Shown: piece by piece, positions 1-7,771 of the stretch
Position numbering within the stretch: position 1 is the stretch's first letter
Layout: every line of letters starts with the position of its first letter
Source: Oceanobacillus oncorhynchi
Lineage (GTDB): Bacteria > Bacillota > Bacilli > Bacillales > Amphibacillaceae
Assembly: GCF_000821065.1 (NCBI RefSeq)
Contig: NZ_CDGG01000001.1
Span: forward strand, 1,860,001 to 1,924,000
Direction: 5' to 3'
Length of the DNA: 64,000 nt
Made by a program: the position numbers and the translations under genes
Notes under the pieces: generated by a model
The model's input: only the letters and a program-made list of their open reading frames with translations
Told to the model about the DNA's origin: nothing
Databases searched by the model: none

Positions 1-653
1 TTTTATCCGGTTTAGGTGATGCGGGCGCATTGGCAGCAAAAGGTCCGGAAGATATTTCCACATGGTCCCGGCCGTTTGATGCAGCGAGGACAGGAATGGT
101 TATGGGAGAAGGAGCAGGTTTATTTGTTCTGGAACCGCTGGAGCGTGCCAAAGCAAGAGGAGCGCATATATACGCAACGTTAAAAGGATATGGAGCTTCG
201 AATGATGCGTATCATGACACCTCTCCTGACCCGGAAGGAACAAGCGCCGCTTTGGCAATCGAGCGGGCGCTCCGTTCCGCACAGTTAAAACCGGAGGAGG
301 TTGACTATGTTAATGCGCACGCAACGTCGACTCCGGCTGGAGATATTGCAGAGACGAAAGCATTAAAGATGATATTTGGAGAGAATTTGGATAACATGCC
401 GGTCAGCTCCATTAAAGGCAGCGTCGGGCATTTATTAGGAGCGGCTGGAGCCATTGAAAGCATTGCATCGATTAAGGCAATAGAGACGGGAATATTGCCG
501 GCAACCCTTCATTCAGAAAATAGGGACGAAGCGGCTCCGCTGGATATTGTTCCAAATGTAAGCCGCAAGCAGCAAATCCAGACAGCAATGAGCAATTCCT
601 TTGGCTTTGGCGGACAAAATGGAATTGTGATTTGGCAGGCACCTCAAGGTTAA
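1..653 (+). CDS. Beta-ketoacyl-ACP synthase II (FabF-type), C-terminal part
   Basis: This is the C-terminal half of a condensing enzyme that joins malonyl-ACP to an acyl chain in fatty-acid or polyketide-like synthesis. The gene begins left of the window; the frame is open from base 3. Two catalytic histidines of the thiolase fold lie in NAHATSTPAGD and KGSVGHLLGAAGA, and the C-terminal SNSFGFGGQN loop is present. The active-site cysteine lies outside the window. An acyl-CoA ligase follows 42 bp downstream on the same strand, so this may be a specialised acyl-chain locus rather than the housekeeping fabHF pair; that is inference. The FabF family call is secure, the exact role is not. Confidence 0.88.
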   Translation, partial: LSGLGDAGALAAKGPEDISTWSRPFDAARTGMVMGEGAGLFVLEPLERAKARGAHIYATLKGYGASNDAYHDTSPDPEGTSAALAIERALRSAQLKPEEVDYVNAHATSTPAGDIAETKALKMIFGENLDNMPVSSIKGSVGHLLGAAGAIESIASIKAIETGILPATLHSENRDEAAPLDIVPNVSRKQQIQTAMSNSFGFGGQNGIVIWQAPQG

Positions 654-695
654 TCGGGCAAAAGAGGAAACGAATAATGAAATGGAGAGATAAGA

Positions 696-2420
696 ATGCT
701 AGAAGAACGGCAAGGCCATGGGAGTGTAGTGGAGCGGCAGGCTGCACTGGAAAAGATGTATCCGAGCTGGGAGAGGCGGACGATTGCGACGCATTTTCAT
801 AAGCAGTGCCAGCAATATAGCGATAATCCTTTGATTATGATGCCGAATCAGGCTGTAACTTATGGGGAAATGTGGGAGCGGGCACGTGAATATGCAAAGG
901 CAATGCTGCATTTAGGCGTTAAGCCGGGGGACCATATCGCAGTTTTAATGGAAAATGAACCGGAATACGTCGCATTATTTGTAGCTTCCTCGATGGCAGG
1001 AGCAGTGATGGTCCCGCTGAATACGCAGCTGCAAAAGGAAGAATTGACCTATATGCTGCGTCAATCCGATACCAATTGGCTGATTACGCATCAATACGCT
1101 GGAAAACAGCATCATGCCGAAGGGGTAAAGAATATTGTTTCTGAACTCCAAGCGGATGCAGAGAGCCCTTTTACTAAAGCAGTTTGTATTCCCAACAAAG
1201 AAGCAGATGTACCGGAAATCTATATGACATGGGAAGTATTTTTACAAGGTGCACGAGCAGTGGAAGAAACGGCGTTAAACAAACGCTGGAAGGAAACAGA
1301 TAATCCAGACGCAACTGCAGCTATTATTTATACTTCCGGCTCTACAGGCTTGCCGAAGGGCGTGATGCTGACGGATGATATGCTGCTCCGTTCTGGTTTT
1401 GCAACGTGCTTAACCAGAGGATATGAGGTAGGAAGACGTATTTATGCTCCGCTGCCGATGTACCATGTTTACTTTCTGCAGGAAGGCTTGTTTGCCGCTT
1501 CCTTTGTAGGAGGAGGGATGGTGACCTGTCATGCGTTTCAGCCACTTCAGTCACTGGAGCTGATGGAGAAATACCAGGTTCATGATTTTCTGGCTGTTCC
1601 ATCGATGCTTGTTGCCTTATTAAATCGTCCGGAAGTAAAGCATACCAATCTAAAGTCTCTTTATGCGCTATTATGCTGTGCCGCTCCTTCGCCGGTCCCG
1701 TTATGGAAAAGAGCAGTAGATGAATTAGAAGTGACCGAAATTGGTACAGGCTGTGGCGCGACAGAAGCGGGCTCTACCACAATGCTTACTGAAATCGGAG
1801 ATCCATTAGAAATTATTTCTACAACAGTCGGGAAAGTAAAAACAGCAGGAGCCGCTGCTCATCCGGAGTTTGGAGATAAAAGTGTCACGTACAAAGTGAT
1901 TGATCCCGATACAAGAGAAACACTGCCAAGCGGTTCTGCCGGCGAGTTAGCGGTGCGGGGAAATGTGGTAACAGAAGGGTATTATAAAAAGCCGGAAGAG
2001 ACAGCTTTTGCCAAGGATGAGGACGGATATATCCGCAGCGGAGACCTGGGGACGATTGATGAACAAGGTTATATTCGGCTGTTAGGAAGAAGTAAGGATC
2101 TGTATAAAGTATCTGGAGAAACCGTAGCTCCCAAAGAGGTAGAGGATGTGATTTCCATGCACCCGGCAGTAAATCAAGTTTATATCGTCGGCGTGCCGGA
2201 TCAATTAACAACAGAAACCGGTGCCGCGTTTGTGGAATTAAAACAAGGCCAAACCTGCACGAAGCAGGAAATCCGAAAGCTGTGCCGGGAGCATGTAGCA
2301 CGATTTAAAGTCCCGCGTTATATCTGGTTTGTAGAAGCGGCGGATTGGCCGCTGACGGGAACAGGTAAGATACAGAAATTTAAACTGCAGGATATAGCGG
2401 AAGAAAAACGGAAGAAATAA
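696..2420 (+). CDS. AMP-binding acyl-CoA synthetase / acyl-acid ligase
   Basis: A 574-residue adenylate-forming enzyme that activates a carboxylic acid with ATP and probably transfers it to CoA. The A3 P-loop YTSGSTGLPKG starts near residue 212, the hinge GRSKDLYKVSGE near 464, and the C-terminal catalytic lysine lies in PLTGTGKIQK near 552. The length is normal for the family. The start ATG follows GGAGAGATAAGA. It lies just after the ketoacyl synthase fragment and probably shares its transcript; a terminator hairpin follows. The substrate cannot be read from the sequence. Long- or medium-chain fatty acids are likely, but an aryl acid is possible. Confidence 0.85.
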   Translation: MLEERQGHGSVVERQAALEKMYPSWERRTIATHFHKQCQQYSDNPLIMMPNQAVTYGEMWERAREYAKAMLHLGVKPGDHIAVLMENEPEYVALFVASSMAGAVMVPLNTQLQKEELTYMLRQSDTNWLITHQYAGKQHHAEGVKNIVSELQADAESPFTKAVCIPNKEADVPEIYMTWEVFLQGARAVEETALNKRWKETDNPDATAAIIYTSGSTGLPKGVMLTDDMLLRSGFATCLTRGYEVGRRIYAPLPMYHVYFLQEGLFAASFVGGGMVTCHAFQPLQSLELMEKYQVHDFLAVPSMLVALLNRPEVKHTNLKSLYALLCCAAPSPVPLWKRAVDELEVTEIGTGCGATEAGSTTMLTEIGDPLEIISTTVGKVKTAGAAAHPEFGDKSVTYKVIDPDTRETLPSGSAGELAVRGNVVTEGYYKKPEETAFAKDEDGYIRSGDLGTIDEQGYIRLLGRSKDLYKVSGETVAPKEVEDVISMHPAVNQVYIVGVPDQLTTETGAAFVELKQGQTCTKQEIRKLCREHVARFKVPRYIWFVEAADWPLTGTGKIQKFKLQDIAEEKRKK

Positions 2421-2467
2421 CGTGAAATCCTGATATGGCGGGGTTTACTGTTCATGAAACTGGGATG

Positions 2468-2517
2468 AAATAAACCTGCTGCGAAACCTGTTAAAACAGC
2501 TTTGAGCAGGTTTATTT
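2468..2517 (+). terminator. Terminator after acyl-CoA ligase gene
   Basis: Perfect 13-bp inverted repeat AAATAAACCTGCT / AGCAGGTTTATTT with a 24-base loop, 48 bp after the ligase stop codon. The T-rich right arm acts as the tail. Confidence 0.65.
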
Positions 2518-2532
2518 GAGGTGCTAAAGGAA

Positions 2533-2742
2533 TTAAATTCCTGTACCTAAAATAAAAAATTGCGATTGATTGTAATTGTAAGTAACCTTGGAGTAATCGA
2601 AGGGTATTCCATTTGTCAGGTAGAAGATGCTTTCCATCGTGAGCTTAGGTTCACCGTTCTTTAATTTCAAATAACTTGCTTCCTGTTCAGTCAATTTGCC
2701 AGTTTGCATATACATATCAGAGAATCCAACTTTTAGACCATG
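2533..2742 (-). pseudogene. Remnant of a GntR-family regulator (UTRA domain end)
   Basis: The last 70 or so codons of a UTRA ligand-binding domain, read on the minus strand. Recognisable segments are LTEQEASYLKLKNGEP and YLTNGIPFDYSKVTY, the usual end of sugar-responsive GntR/UTRA repressors. The frame is closed by a stop just upstream (near 2743) and no winged-helix DNA-binding domain is present, so this is a fragment. It once probably regulated the GH1 gene whose 3' end survives at 3.9-4.4 kb, with the TnpB element now between them. Family call from motif only. Confidence 0.6.
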
Positions 2743-2808
2743 TTATTTATGTAATTCCCTGAGTAATGGAACAATTATGGAAGGAAAGTTATGGCATGGC
2801 TTCCCAAA

Positions 2809-2850
2809 CGAACTAATGTTTGATATGATTAAATTACGAACAAAAGTTCG
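2809..2850. promoter_or_regulatory. Two LexA-like boxes upstream of a TnpB remnant
   Basis: CGAACTAATGTTTG (2809-2822) and the perfect palindrome CGAACAAAAGTTCG (2837-2850) lie 28 bp apart around a possible -10 TATGAT (2824-2829). Both fit most positions of the Bacillus LexA/DinR box CGAACRNRYGTTYC. They sit about 100-140 bp upstream of the tnpB start. Binding is inferred. Confidence 0.45.
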
Positions 2851-2945
2851 TTGAAGGTGTTTCATATGGCTAACTTATTCTGAGCTAATGGGATAATCCT
2901 TTTAAGAAATACATGGACAACCAAAAATTGAAAGGGTGATCATAT

Positions 2946-3905
2946 TTGGGGAAAAATGATCGGAAAAAATCTGTATTTCTATTCGGAAAGCCAACCAAGA
3001 ACAAATTGGAACGTTTGATAGAAACAGAACAAGCCTATACAAATTTGATGAATAGATTTATCAAAGAAATGGCTAATGACAGCAAGTACTACCTTGACTT
3101 AATGAATAATAACAAACAAGCCCCCAAGATTCGTGTACTTGAAAAAAGTGTAAGACACACACATCAATTAGGATCTGCTTATGGTCAAAATGCGATTGAT
3201 CAGGCAGTTAGCCTGCTTCATAATCATTTCATGCAAATTAAAAATAATTTATATGGTTATATTTTCCACCATGATGAAGGTATAATTCCTTATGTATCGT
3301 TCATATCTCTTTTGAATGCTTCTGTTCAGGATGAAAATGAATTAGCTGTATTAAGGGCATTGCAGCAAAGCACCAAAAATAAGCAAGCTGCAAAAAACTT
3401 ATGAAAACGCATACATGATATTATCTAGGTTAACGGAAGAACAACGCACTTCAAAAAGGGAATACATCCGTGCGTTATTCTACGATAAACTGGATCATTG
3501 GAAACTTCCCTTTGTCCATAAGGCTACACTACAATTGGATTCGAGAGTTTCTAAAATCGAGAAATCCCATTCTACGACAGAAGATTTTGTTGTATTCTTA
3601 AAATTGCTAAACGAAAAAAAGTATGTGGAAATACCAGTCAACACTAGTGAAAACAGTTTAAGGAGATTAAATCAATATAAAAATGGCTCCATGACTGCCA
3701 AAGTTGTGAATGGAAAAGTTAAAATCGGGATCCCTTTCACGAAAAAGGTGAACAAAAGAGCACAAGAGGAGCTGCTGGGAATCGATCAAGGAATCACGGA
3801 TTTATTTTACACCAGTAATCACACCAAATATGGCTCTTTTTCCGGGATGGTCCATGTATATGAGGGATCGCTTGAGAAAAAGTTGGGCAACCGTTCTTCG
3901 TTAAC
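2946..3905 (+). pseudogene. Truncated, frameshifted TnpB (IS200/IS605-type)
   Basis: Remnant of an RNA-guided TnpB nuclease. The N-terminal part (2946-3404, 152 codons, TTG start after AAAGGGTG) ends in a premature TGA. The middle part continues in another frame from 3415 and reaches the first RuvC motif, GIDQGITDLFYTS, with the catalytic aspartate. The frame then breaks at about 3850-3905, where GH1 sequence begins, so the second and third RuvC acidic residues, the zinc ribbon and the right end (with any omega-RNA) are gone. No TnpA is present. It is certainly non-functional; the TnpB assignment rests on the RuvC-I context and overall length. Confidence 0.7.
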
Positions 3906-4387
3906 CGGACGAGTCTGCAGAAAAAACAAATGGCGGCCTGCCACATGGGGTTGATAATCCATATGTTCAATCCAGTGACTGGGGCTGGGCAATTGATCCG
4001 ACAGGCTTGCGTTACACGCTGAATCGCTTTTATGACCGCTATCAGCTGCCGATGTTTATTGTGGAAAATGGATTTGGAGCGGTTGATACAGTCGAAGAAG
4101 ATGGATCCATTCATGACGAAGCAAGAATCAATTATCTTGGCGCTCATATCGAAGCTTTAAAAGCGGCTGTGAATGAGGATGGCGTAGACTTAATCGGCTA
4201 TACTCCTTGGGGAATTATGGACATTGTATCCTTTACAACCGGGGAAATGAAGAAACGCTACGGCATGATTTATGTAGACCGGGATAACGAAGGTAATGGA
4301 ACCATGAAACGCTCGAAGAAAGATTCATTTGATTGGTATAAGAAAGTAATTCAATCAAATGGGGAAGACTTACATTACGAAAGATAA
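3906..4387 (+). pseudogene. C-terminal fragment of a GH1 6-phospho-beta-glucosidase
   Basis: About the last 150 codons of a GH1 enzyme, in frame from 3905. [15 protein letters not shown] is followed by the nucleophile motif FIVENGFG and the family C-terminus [18 protein letters not shown]. It is closely related to the complete GH1 gene at 22.6-24.1 kb but clearly a different copy. The N-terminal two thirds, with the acid/base glutamate, are replaced by the TnpB remnant. An ATG at 4007 could start a 126-residue peptide, but it lacks a convincing ribosome binding site and could not fold as a TIM barrel. A deletion between an IS insertion and the gene body would explain the junction. Confidence 0.85.
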
Positions 4388-4402
4388 AATGATATAGTGA
4401 CG

Positions 4403-4449
4403 AAAAAAGGGGCTTTCTTAACTTGATGGGTTAGGAAAGTCCTTTTTTC
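4403..4449 (+). terminator. Terminator after the GH1 remnant
   Basis: AAAAAAGGGGCTTTCTTAAC pairs with GTTAGGAAAGTCCTTTTTT, leaving a short loop and a T-run. It is presumably the original terminator of the lost beta-glucosidase operon. Confidence 0.75.
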
Positions 4450-4516
4450 TGTTGGAATGGCTATCTTTCATAGCCCGAAATGATTGACCTCTTAAATTTA
4501 AATGAAAAAAATATAA

Positions 4517-4530
4517 TAAAAGCGTTTACA
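4517..4530 (-). promoter_or_regulatory. cre (CcpA) site of the gluconate operon
   Basis: On the minus strand this reads TGTAAACGCTTTTA, matching the catabolite-response consensus TGWAARCGYTWNCW except at one position near its end. It lies just upstream of the GntR operator, as expected for carbon-catabolite repression of gluconate use. Confidence 0.6.
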
Positions 4531-4551
4531 AGATGGAAATTACATGTTAGG

Positions 4552-4569
4552 ATACTTGTATACAAGTAT
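4552..4569. promoter_or_regulatory. GntR operator of the gluconate operon
   Basis: The perfect 18-bp palindrome ATACTTGTATACAAGTAT matches the known Bacillus subtilis gnt operator core as I recall it. It lies 128 bp before gntK. The cognate gntR, normally the first gene of this operon, is not in the window. Confidence 0.8.
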
Positions 4570-4696
4570 TCGAACTAACAAATTATATGTTTTGTAAGCC
4601 CTTTATTTCAGTGATATAAAAAGGGTGAATGGATTAAATAAATGGCAGAAGGATATGTCATAACAATACACAGTTTCTAATAAAAGATAGTGAGGG

Positions 4697-6271
4697 ATGA
4701 ATGTGAATCAACATAAATTTATGCTCGGAGTCGACATTGGCACAACAAGTACAAAAGCCGTTCTTTACCGGGAAGCAGGTGAAATTATCGCGCAGAGTAA
4801 TCAGGGATATGATTTGCATACGCCGGATGTACGTACAGCTGAGCAAAATCCGGACGATATTTATCAGGCGGTGCTTCATGTTATCCGAGAAACAGTAAAG
4901 GAATCAGAGATAGATAAAAAAGACCTTTCCTTTATTTCTTTCAGCAGCGCAATGCACAGTCTAATTGCAATGGATGAAGATAATAAAGCCATTACACCAT
5001 GCATTACTTGGGCAGATAACCGCAGCTCGCATTGGGCAGCGAAAATTAAAAATGAATGGAACGGCCATGATGTTTACCTGCGAACGGGAACCCCCATCCA
5101 CCCAATGTCTCCGCTTAGTAAAATTACATGGCTGGAGCAGGAGCAGCCAGAAACAGCTGAAAAGACAAAGAAATACATCGGCATCAAAGAATATGTTTTC
5201 TATCAATTCTTCGGCGACTATGTGATGGATTATTCTCTTGGTTCCGCTACGGGGATGATGAATTTGGAGGAGCTTGTTTGGGATAAAGGAGCTCTTGAAA
5301 TGGCTGGTATTTCAGCGGATAAACTCCCAAGACTTGTTCCTACAACAGAAAGCTTTACAAACTGTCATTCGGAGATTGCGGAGGATTTAGGCATTGCTCC
5401 GGACACGAAATTTATTATTGGAGCAAGTGATGGGGTGCTGTCCAATATTGGCGTAAATGCGATAAAAGAAGGAGATGTGGCGATTACCATCGGCACGAGC
5501 GGGGCTATCCGCACCGTTATTCCCAAACCGCGCACCGATCAAAAAGGCCGGATTTTTTGCTATGCATTAACAGAGGATCATTGGGTCATCGGCGGGCCGG
5601 TAAATAATGGCGGCATGGTGCTGCGCTGGATTCGTGATGAGCTTGCTGCAAGTGAAGTCGAAACAGCAAAACGATTAAACATTGATGCGTATGAAGTATT
5701 AACTGCTATCGCAAAGCAGGTGGAGCCCGGATCAAACGGATTGTTATTCCACCCGTTTTTGGCTGGAGAGCGTGCACCGCTTTGGAATGCGAATGTCCGC
5801 GGTTCCTTTATCGGTTTAACATTGAATCATAAAAAAGAGCATATGGTACGTGCTGCGTTAGAAGGCGTTATTTTTAACTTATACTCTGTTTTTCTGGCAT
5901 TAGTGGAAGTAATGGATGTGCCGGTGAAATCGATTAAAGCAACGGGCGGTTTTTCAAAATCAGAATTGTGGCGGCAAATGATGGCTGATATCTTTGACCA
6001 GAATGTCATCGTTCCGAAAAGCTATGAGTCCTCCTGCTTGGGAGCTTGCTTACTGGGATTGTATGCAGAAGGGAAAATTGATTCCTTCGATGTAGTAGAA
6101 AAGTTGATTGGTTTTACACATGAGCATGAACCGAACCCGGATCATGTTTCAACGTATCAGGAATTAATGCCGATTTTTATCAATATTTCCCGTTCGCTTG
6201 AACAGGAATACGAACAAATTGCGGCTTATCAGGAAAAGAAATCACTGGAAAATAAACAGAATGAAGAATAG
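4697..6271 (+). CDS. gntK: Gluconokinase
   Basis: A 524-residue FGGY-family kinase that phosphorylates D-gluconate to 6-phosphogluconate in the cytoplasm. The N-terminal actin-fold nucleotide motif GVDIGTTSTKAV is near residue 11, the hexose-binding WADNRSS segment near 109, and the C-terminal FGGY domain motif TGGFSKSELWRQMM near 415. The start ATG has AGTGAGGGATGA just upstream. It is the first gene of gntK-gntP-gnd, with gntP 12 bp downstream. The operator palindrome and cre site upstream imply induction by gluconate and repression by glucose. Neighbours favour gluconokinase over other FGGY kinases. Confidence 0.93.
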   Translation: MNVNQHKFMLGVDIGTTSTKAVLYREAGEIIAQSNQGYDLHTPDVRTAEQNPDDIYQAVLHVIRETVKESEIDKKDLSFISFSSAMHSLIAMDEDNKAITPCITWADNRSSHWAAKIKNEWNGHDVYLRTGTPIHPMSPLSKITWLEQEQPETAEKTKKYIGIKEYVFYQFFGDYVMDYSLGSATGMMNLEELVWDKGALEMAGISADKLPRLVPTTESFTNCHSEIAEDLGIAPDTKFIIGASDGVLSNIGVNAIKEGDVAITIGTSGAIRTVIPKPRTDQKGRIFCYALTEDHWVIGGPVNNGGMVLRWIRDELAASEVETAKRLNIDAYEVLTAIAKQVEPGSNGLLFHPFLAGERAPLWNANVRGSFIGLTLNHKKEHMVRAALEGVIFNLYSVFLALVEVMDVPVKSIKATGGFSKSELWRQMMADIFDQNVIVPKSYESSCLGACLLGLYAEGKIDSFDVVEKLIGFTHEHEPNPDHVSTYQELMPIFINISRSLEQEYEQIAAYQEKKSLENKQNEE

Positions 6272-6283
6272 GAGCTGAGAATA

Positions 6284-7642
6284 ATGGAAAATATTTATCC
6301 GCTTATTATTGTTGCGCTGGCAGTAGTGACACTATTGCTGCTAATCATGAAGTGGAACTTAAATACGTTTATTGCATTGATTGTTGTTTCTTTACTAACG
6401 GCATTGGCACTGGGCATGTCTCCAGGTGAAATTGTTGAAACGGTCCAAGGAGGACTTGGAGGCACACTTGGCGACATTGCGCTTATCTTTGTTTTCGGTG
6501 CAATGCTAGGGAAGTTACTGGCTGATGCCGGCGGTGCCCATCGTATCGCTTTAACATTAATTAATGTATTTGGTAAAAAACGAATTCAATGGGCTGTTGT
6601 TGTTGCTTCTTTTATCATTGGTATCGCATTGTTCTTTGAAGTAGGACTTGTTTTATTAATTCCGATTGTGTATCAGATTGCTAAAGAAGTTAAATTGCCT
6701 TTATTATATCTGGGTGTGCCGATGACGGCTGCATTATCCGTCACACATGGATTCCTGCCTCCTCACCCGGGCCCGACAGTAATTGCACAGCAGTATGAAG
6801 CAAATATCGGCATGGTGCTGCTTATCGGTATTGTGATTGCTATTCCGACGGTGATTATCGCCGGACCGTTATTTACGAAAGTAGCTCAGAAATTGGTGCC
6901 GGATGCTTTTTCACGAATCGGCAATATTGGATCACTTGGAACGACAAAAACATTTGAAGAAGAAGAAACACCTGGATTTGGTATTAGTGCCTTGACTGCA
7001 CTTTCTCCAGTCATATTGATGGCGGTTACAACGATTGTACAGCTGGTTCAGGAAATTGCCGGACTTGCAGATAATTTGTTTTTTGAAATCGCACGCGTCA
7101 TTGGAGACCCGACAATGGCTCTCCTTCTTTCCCTGTTATTTGCGATTTACACGATGGGGATTGCACGTAAGATTCCGATGAAAACATTGATGAGTTCAGC
7201 AGAGGAATCCGTTCGCGGAATTAGTATTGTTCTTTTAGTTACTGCAGGCGGCGGTGCGTTAAAACAAGTATTGATTGACGGCGGTGTCGGTGATGCTGTA
7301 GCAAATATCTTCTCTGGTTCAAATATGTCGCCAATTCTGCTTGCGTGGCTGATTGCTGCTATTTTAAGGGTTTCCTTAGGTTCGGCAACCGTGGCAGCTT
7401 TAACAACTGCTGGAATGGTGATTCCGTTGATTGAAGGAACCGATGTGAATCTGGCGCTGATGGTGTTAGCTACGGGCGCAGGAAGTTTGATTGCCTCCCA
7501 TGTAAACGATACCGGATTTTGGATTTTTAAGGAATACTTCAATTTATCGATGAAAGAAACATTTGCAACTTGGACGTTGCTGGAAACGATTATCTCTGTA
7601 TCCGGACTTGTATTTACGCTTTTAATAAGCTTAGTTATTTAA
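6284..7642 (+). CDS. gntP: Gluconate permease (GntP family)
   Basis: A 452-residue, highly hydrophobic membrane protein with about 12 predicted transmembrane helices, importing gluconate by proton symport. GntP-family signatures include the segments GGLGGTLGDIALIFVFGAML, HGFLPPHPGPTVIA and LASHVNDTGFW-like (here IASHVNDTGFWIF). A GAGCTGAGA ribosome binding site precedes the ATG at 6284. It sits between gntK and gnd, making a complete uptake-phosphorylation-oxidation pathway. The family is certain; gluconate as substrate follows from context. Confidence 0.93.
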   Translation: MENIYPLIIVALAVVTLLLLIMKWNLNTFIALIVVSLLTALALGMSPGEIVETVQGGLGGTLGDIALIFVFGAMLGKLLADAGGAHRIALTLINVFGKKRIQWAVVVASFIIGIALFFEVGLVLLIPIVYQIAKEVKLPLLYLGVPMTAALSVTHGFLPPHPGPTVIAQQYEANIGMVLLIGIVIAIPTVIIAGPLFTKVAQKLVPDAFSRIGNIGSLGTTKTFEEEETPGFGISALTALSPVILMAVTTIVQLVQEIAGLADNLFFEIARVIGDPTMALLLSLLFAIYTMGIARKIPMKTLMSSAEESVRGISIVLLVTAGGGALKQVLIDGGVGDAVANIFSGSNMSPILLAWLIAAILRVSLGSATVAALTTAGMVIPLIEGTDVNLALMVLATGAGSLIASHVNDTGFWIFKEYFNLSMKETFATWTLLETIISVSGLVFTLLISLVI

Positions 7643-7706
7643 AACTCGGGCAAGCTGACAGTACAGGAATTCTGTCTTAAGCTTCGACTGAAATATTTGT
7701 GTGAAA

Positions 7707-7749
7707 GGTGTTCGGGCTCTCTTGATTTTATAAAGCGCTTGAACACCTG
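7707..7749 (+). repeat. Intercistronic hairpin between gntP and gnd
   Basis: AGGTGTTC and GAACACCT form an 8-bp stem around a loop containing GGGCTC and GCGCTT. No T-run follows, so it is more likely an RNA-processing, stabilising or attenuating structure than a terminator. The outer stem resembles GTTC/GAAC hairpins in the glycogen operon (52.4 and 58.3 kb). Confidence 0.5.
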
Positions 7750-7771
7750 TCGAAAGGAATGGAATGAAAAA

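Noticed and set aside
4007-4387. A short functional gene in the GH1 remnant
   Set aside because: It encodes only the last part of a TIM-barrel enzyme without the acid/base residue, so it is called a pseudogene.
7697-7771. 25-codon extension of gnd
   Set aside because: It overlaps the gntP-gnd hairpin, and the Rossmann fold starts right at ATG 7772, which has its own ribosome binding site.
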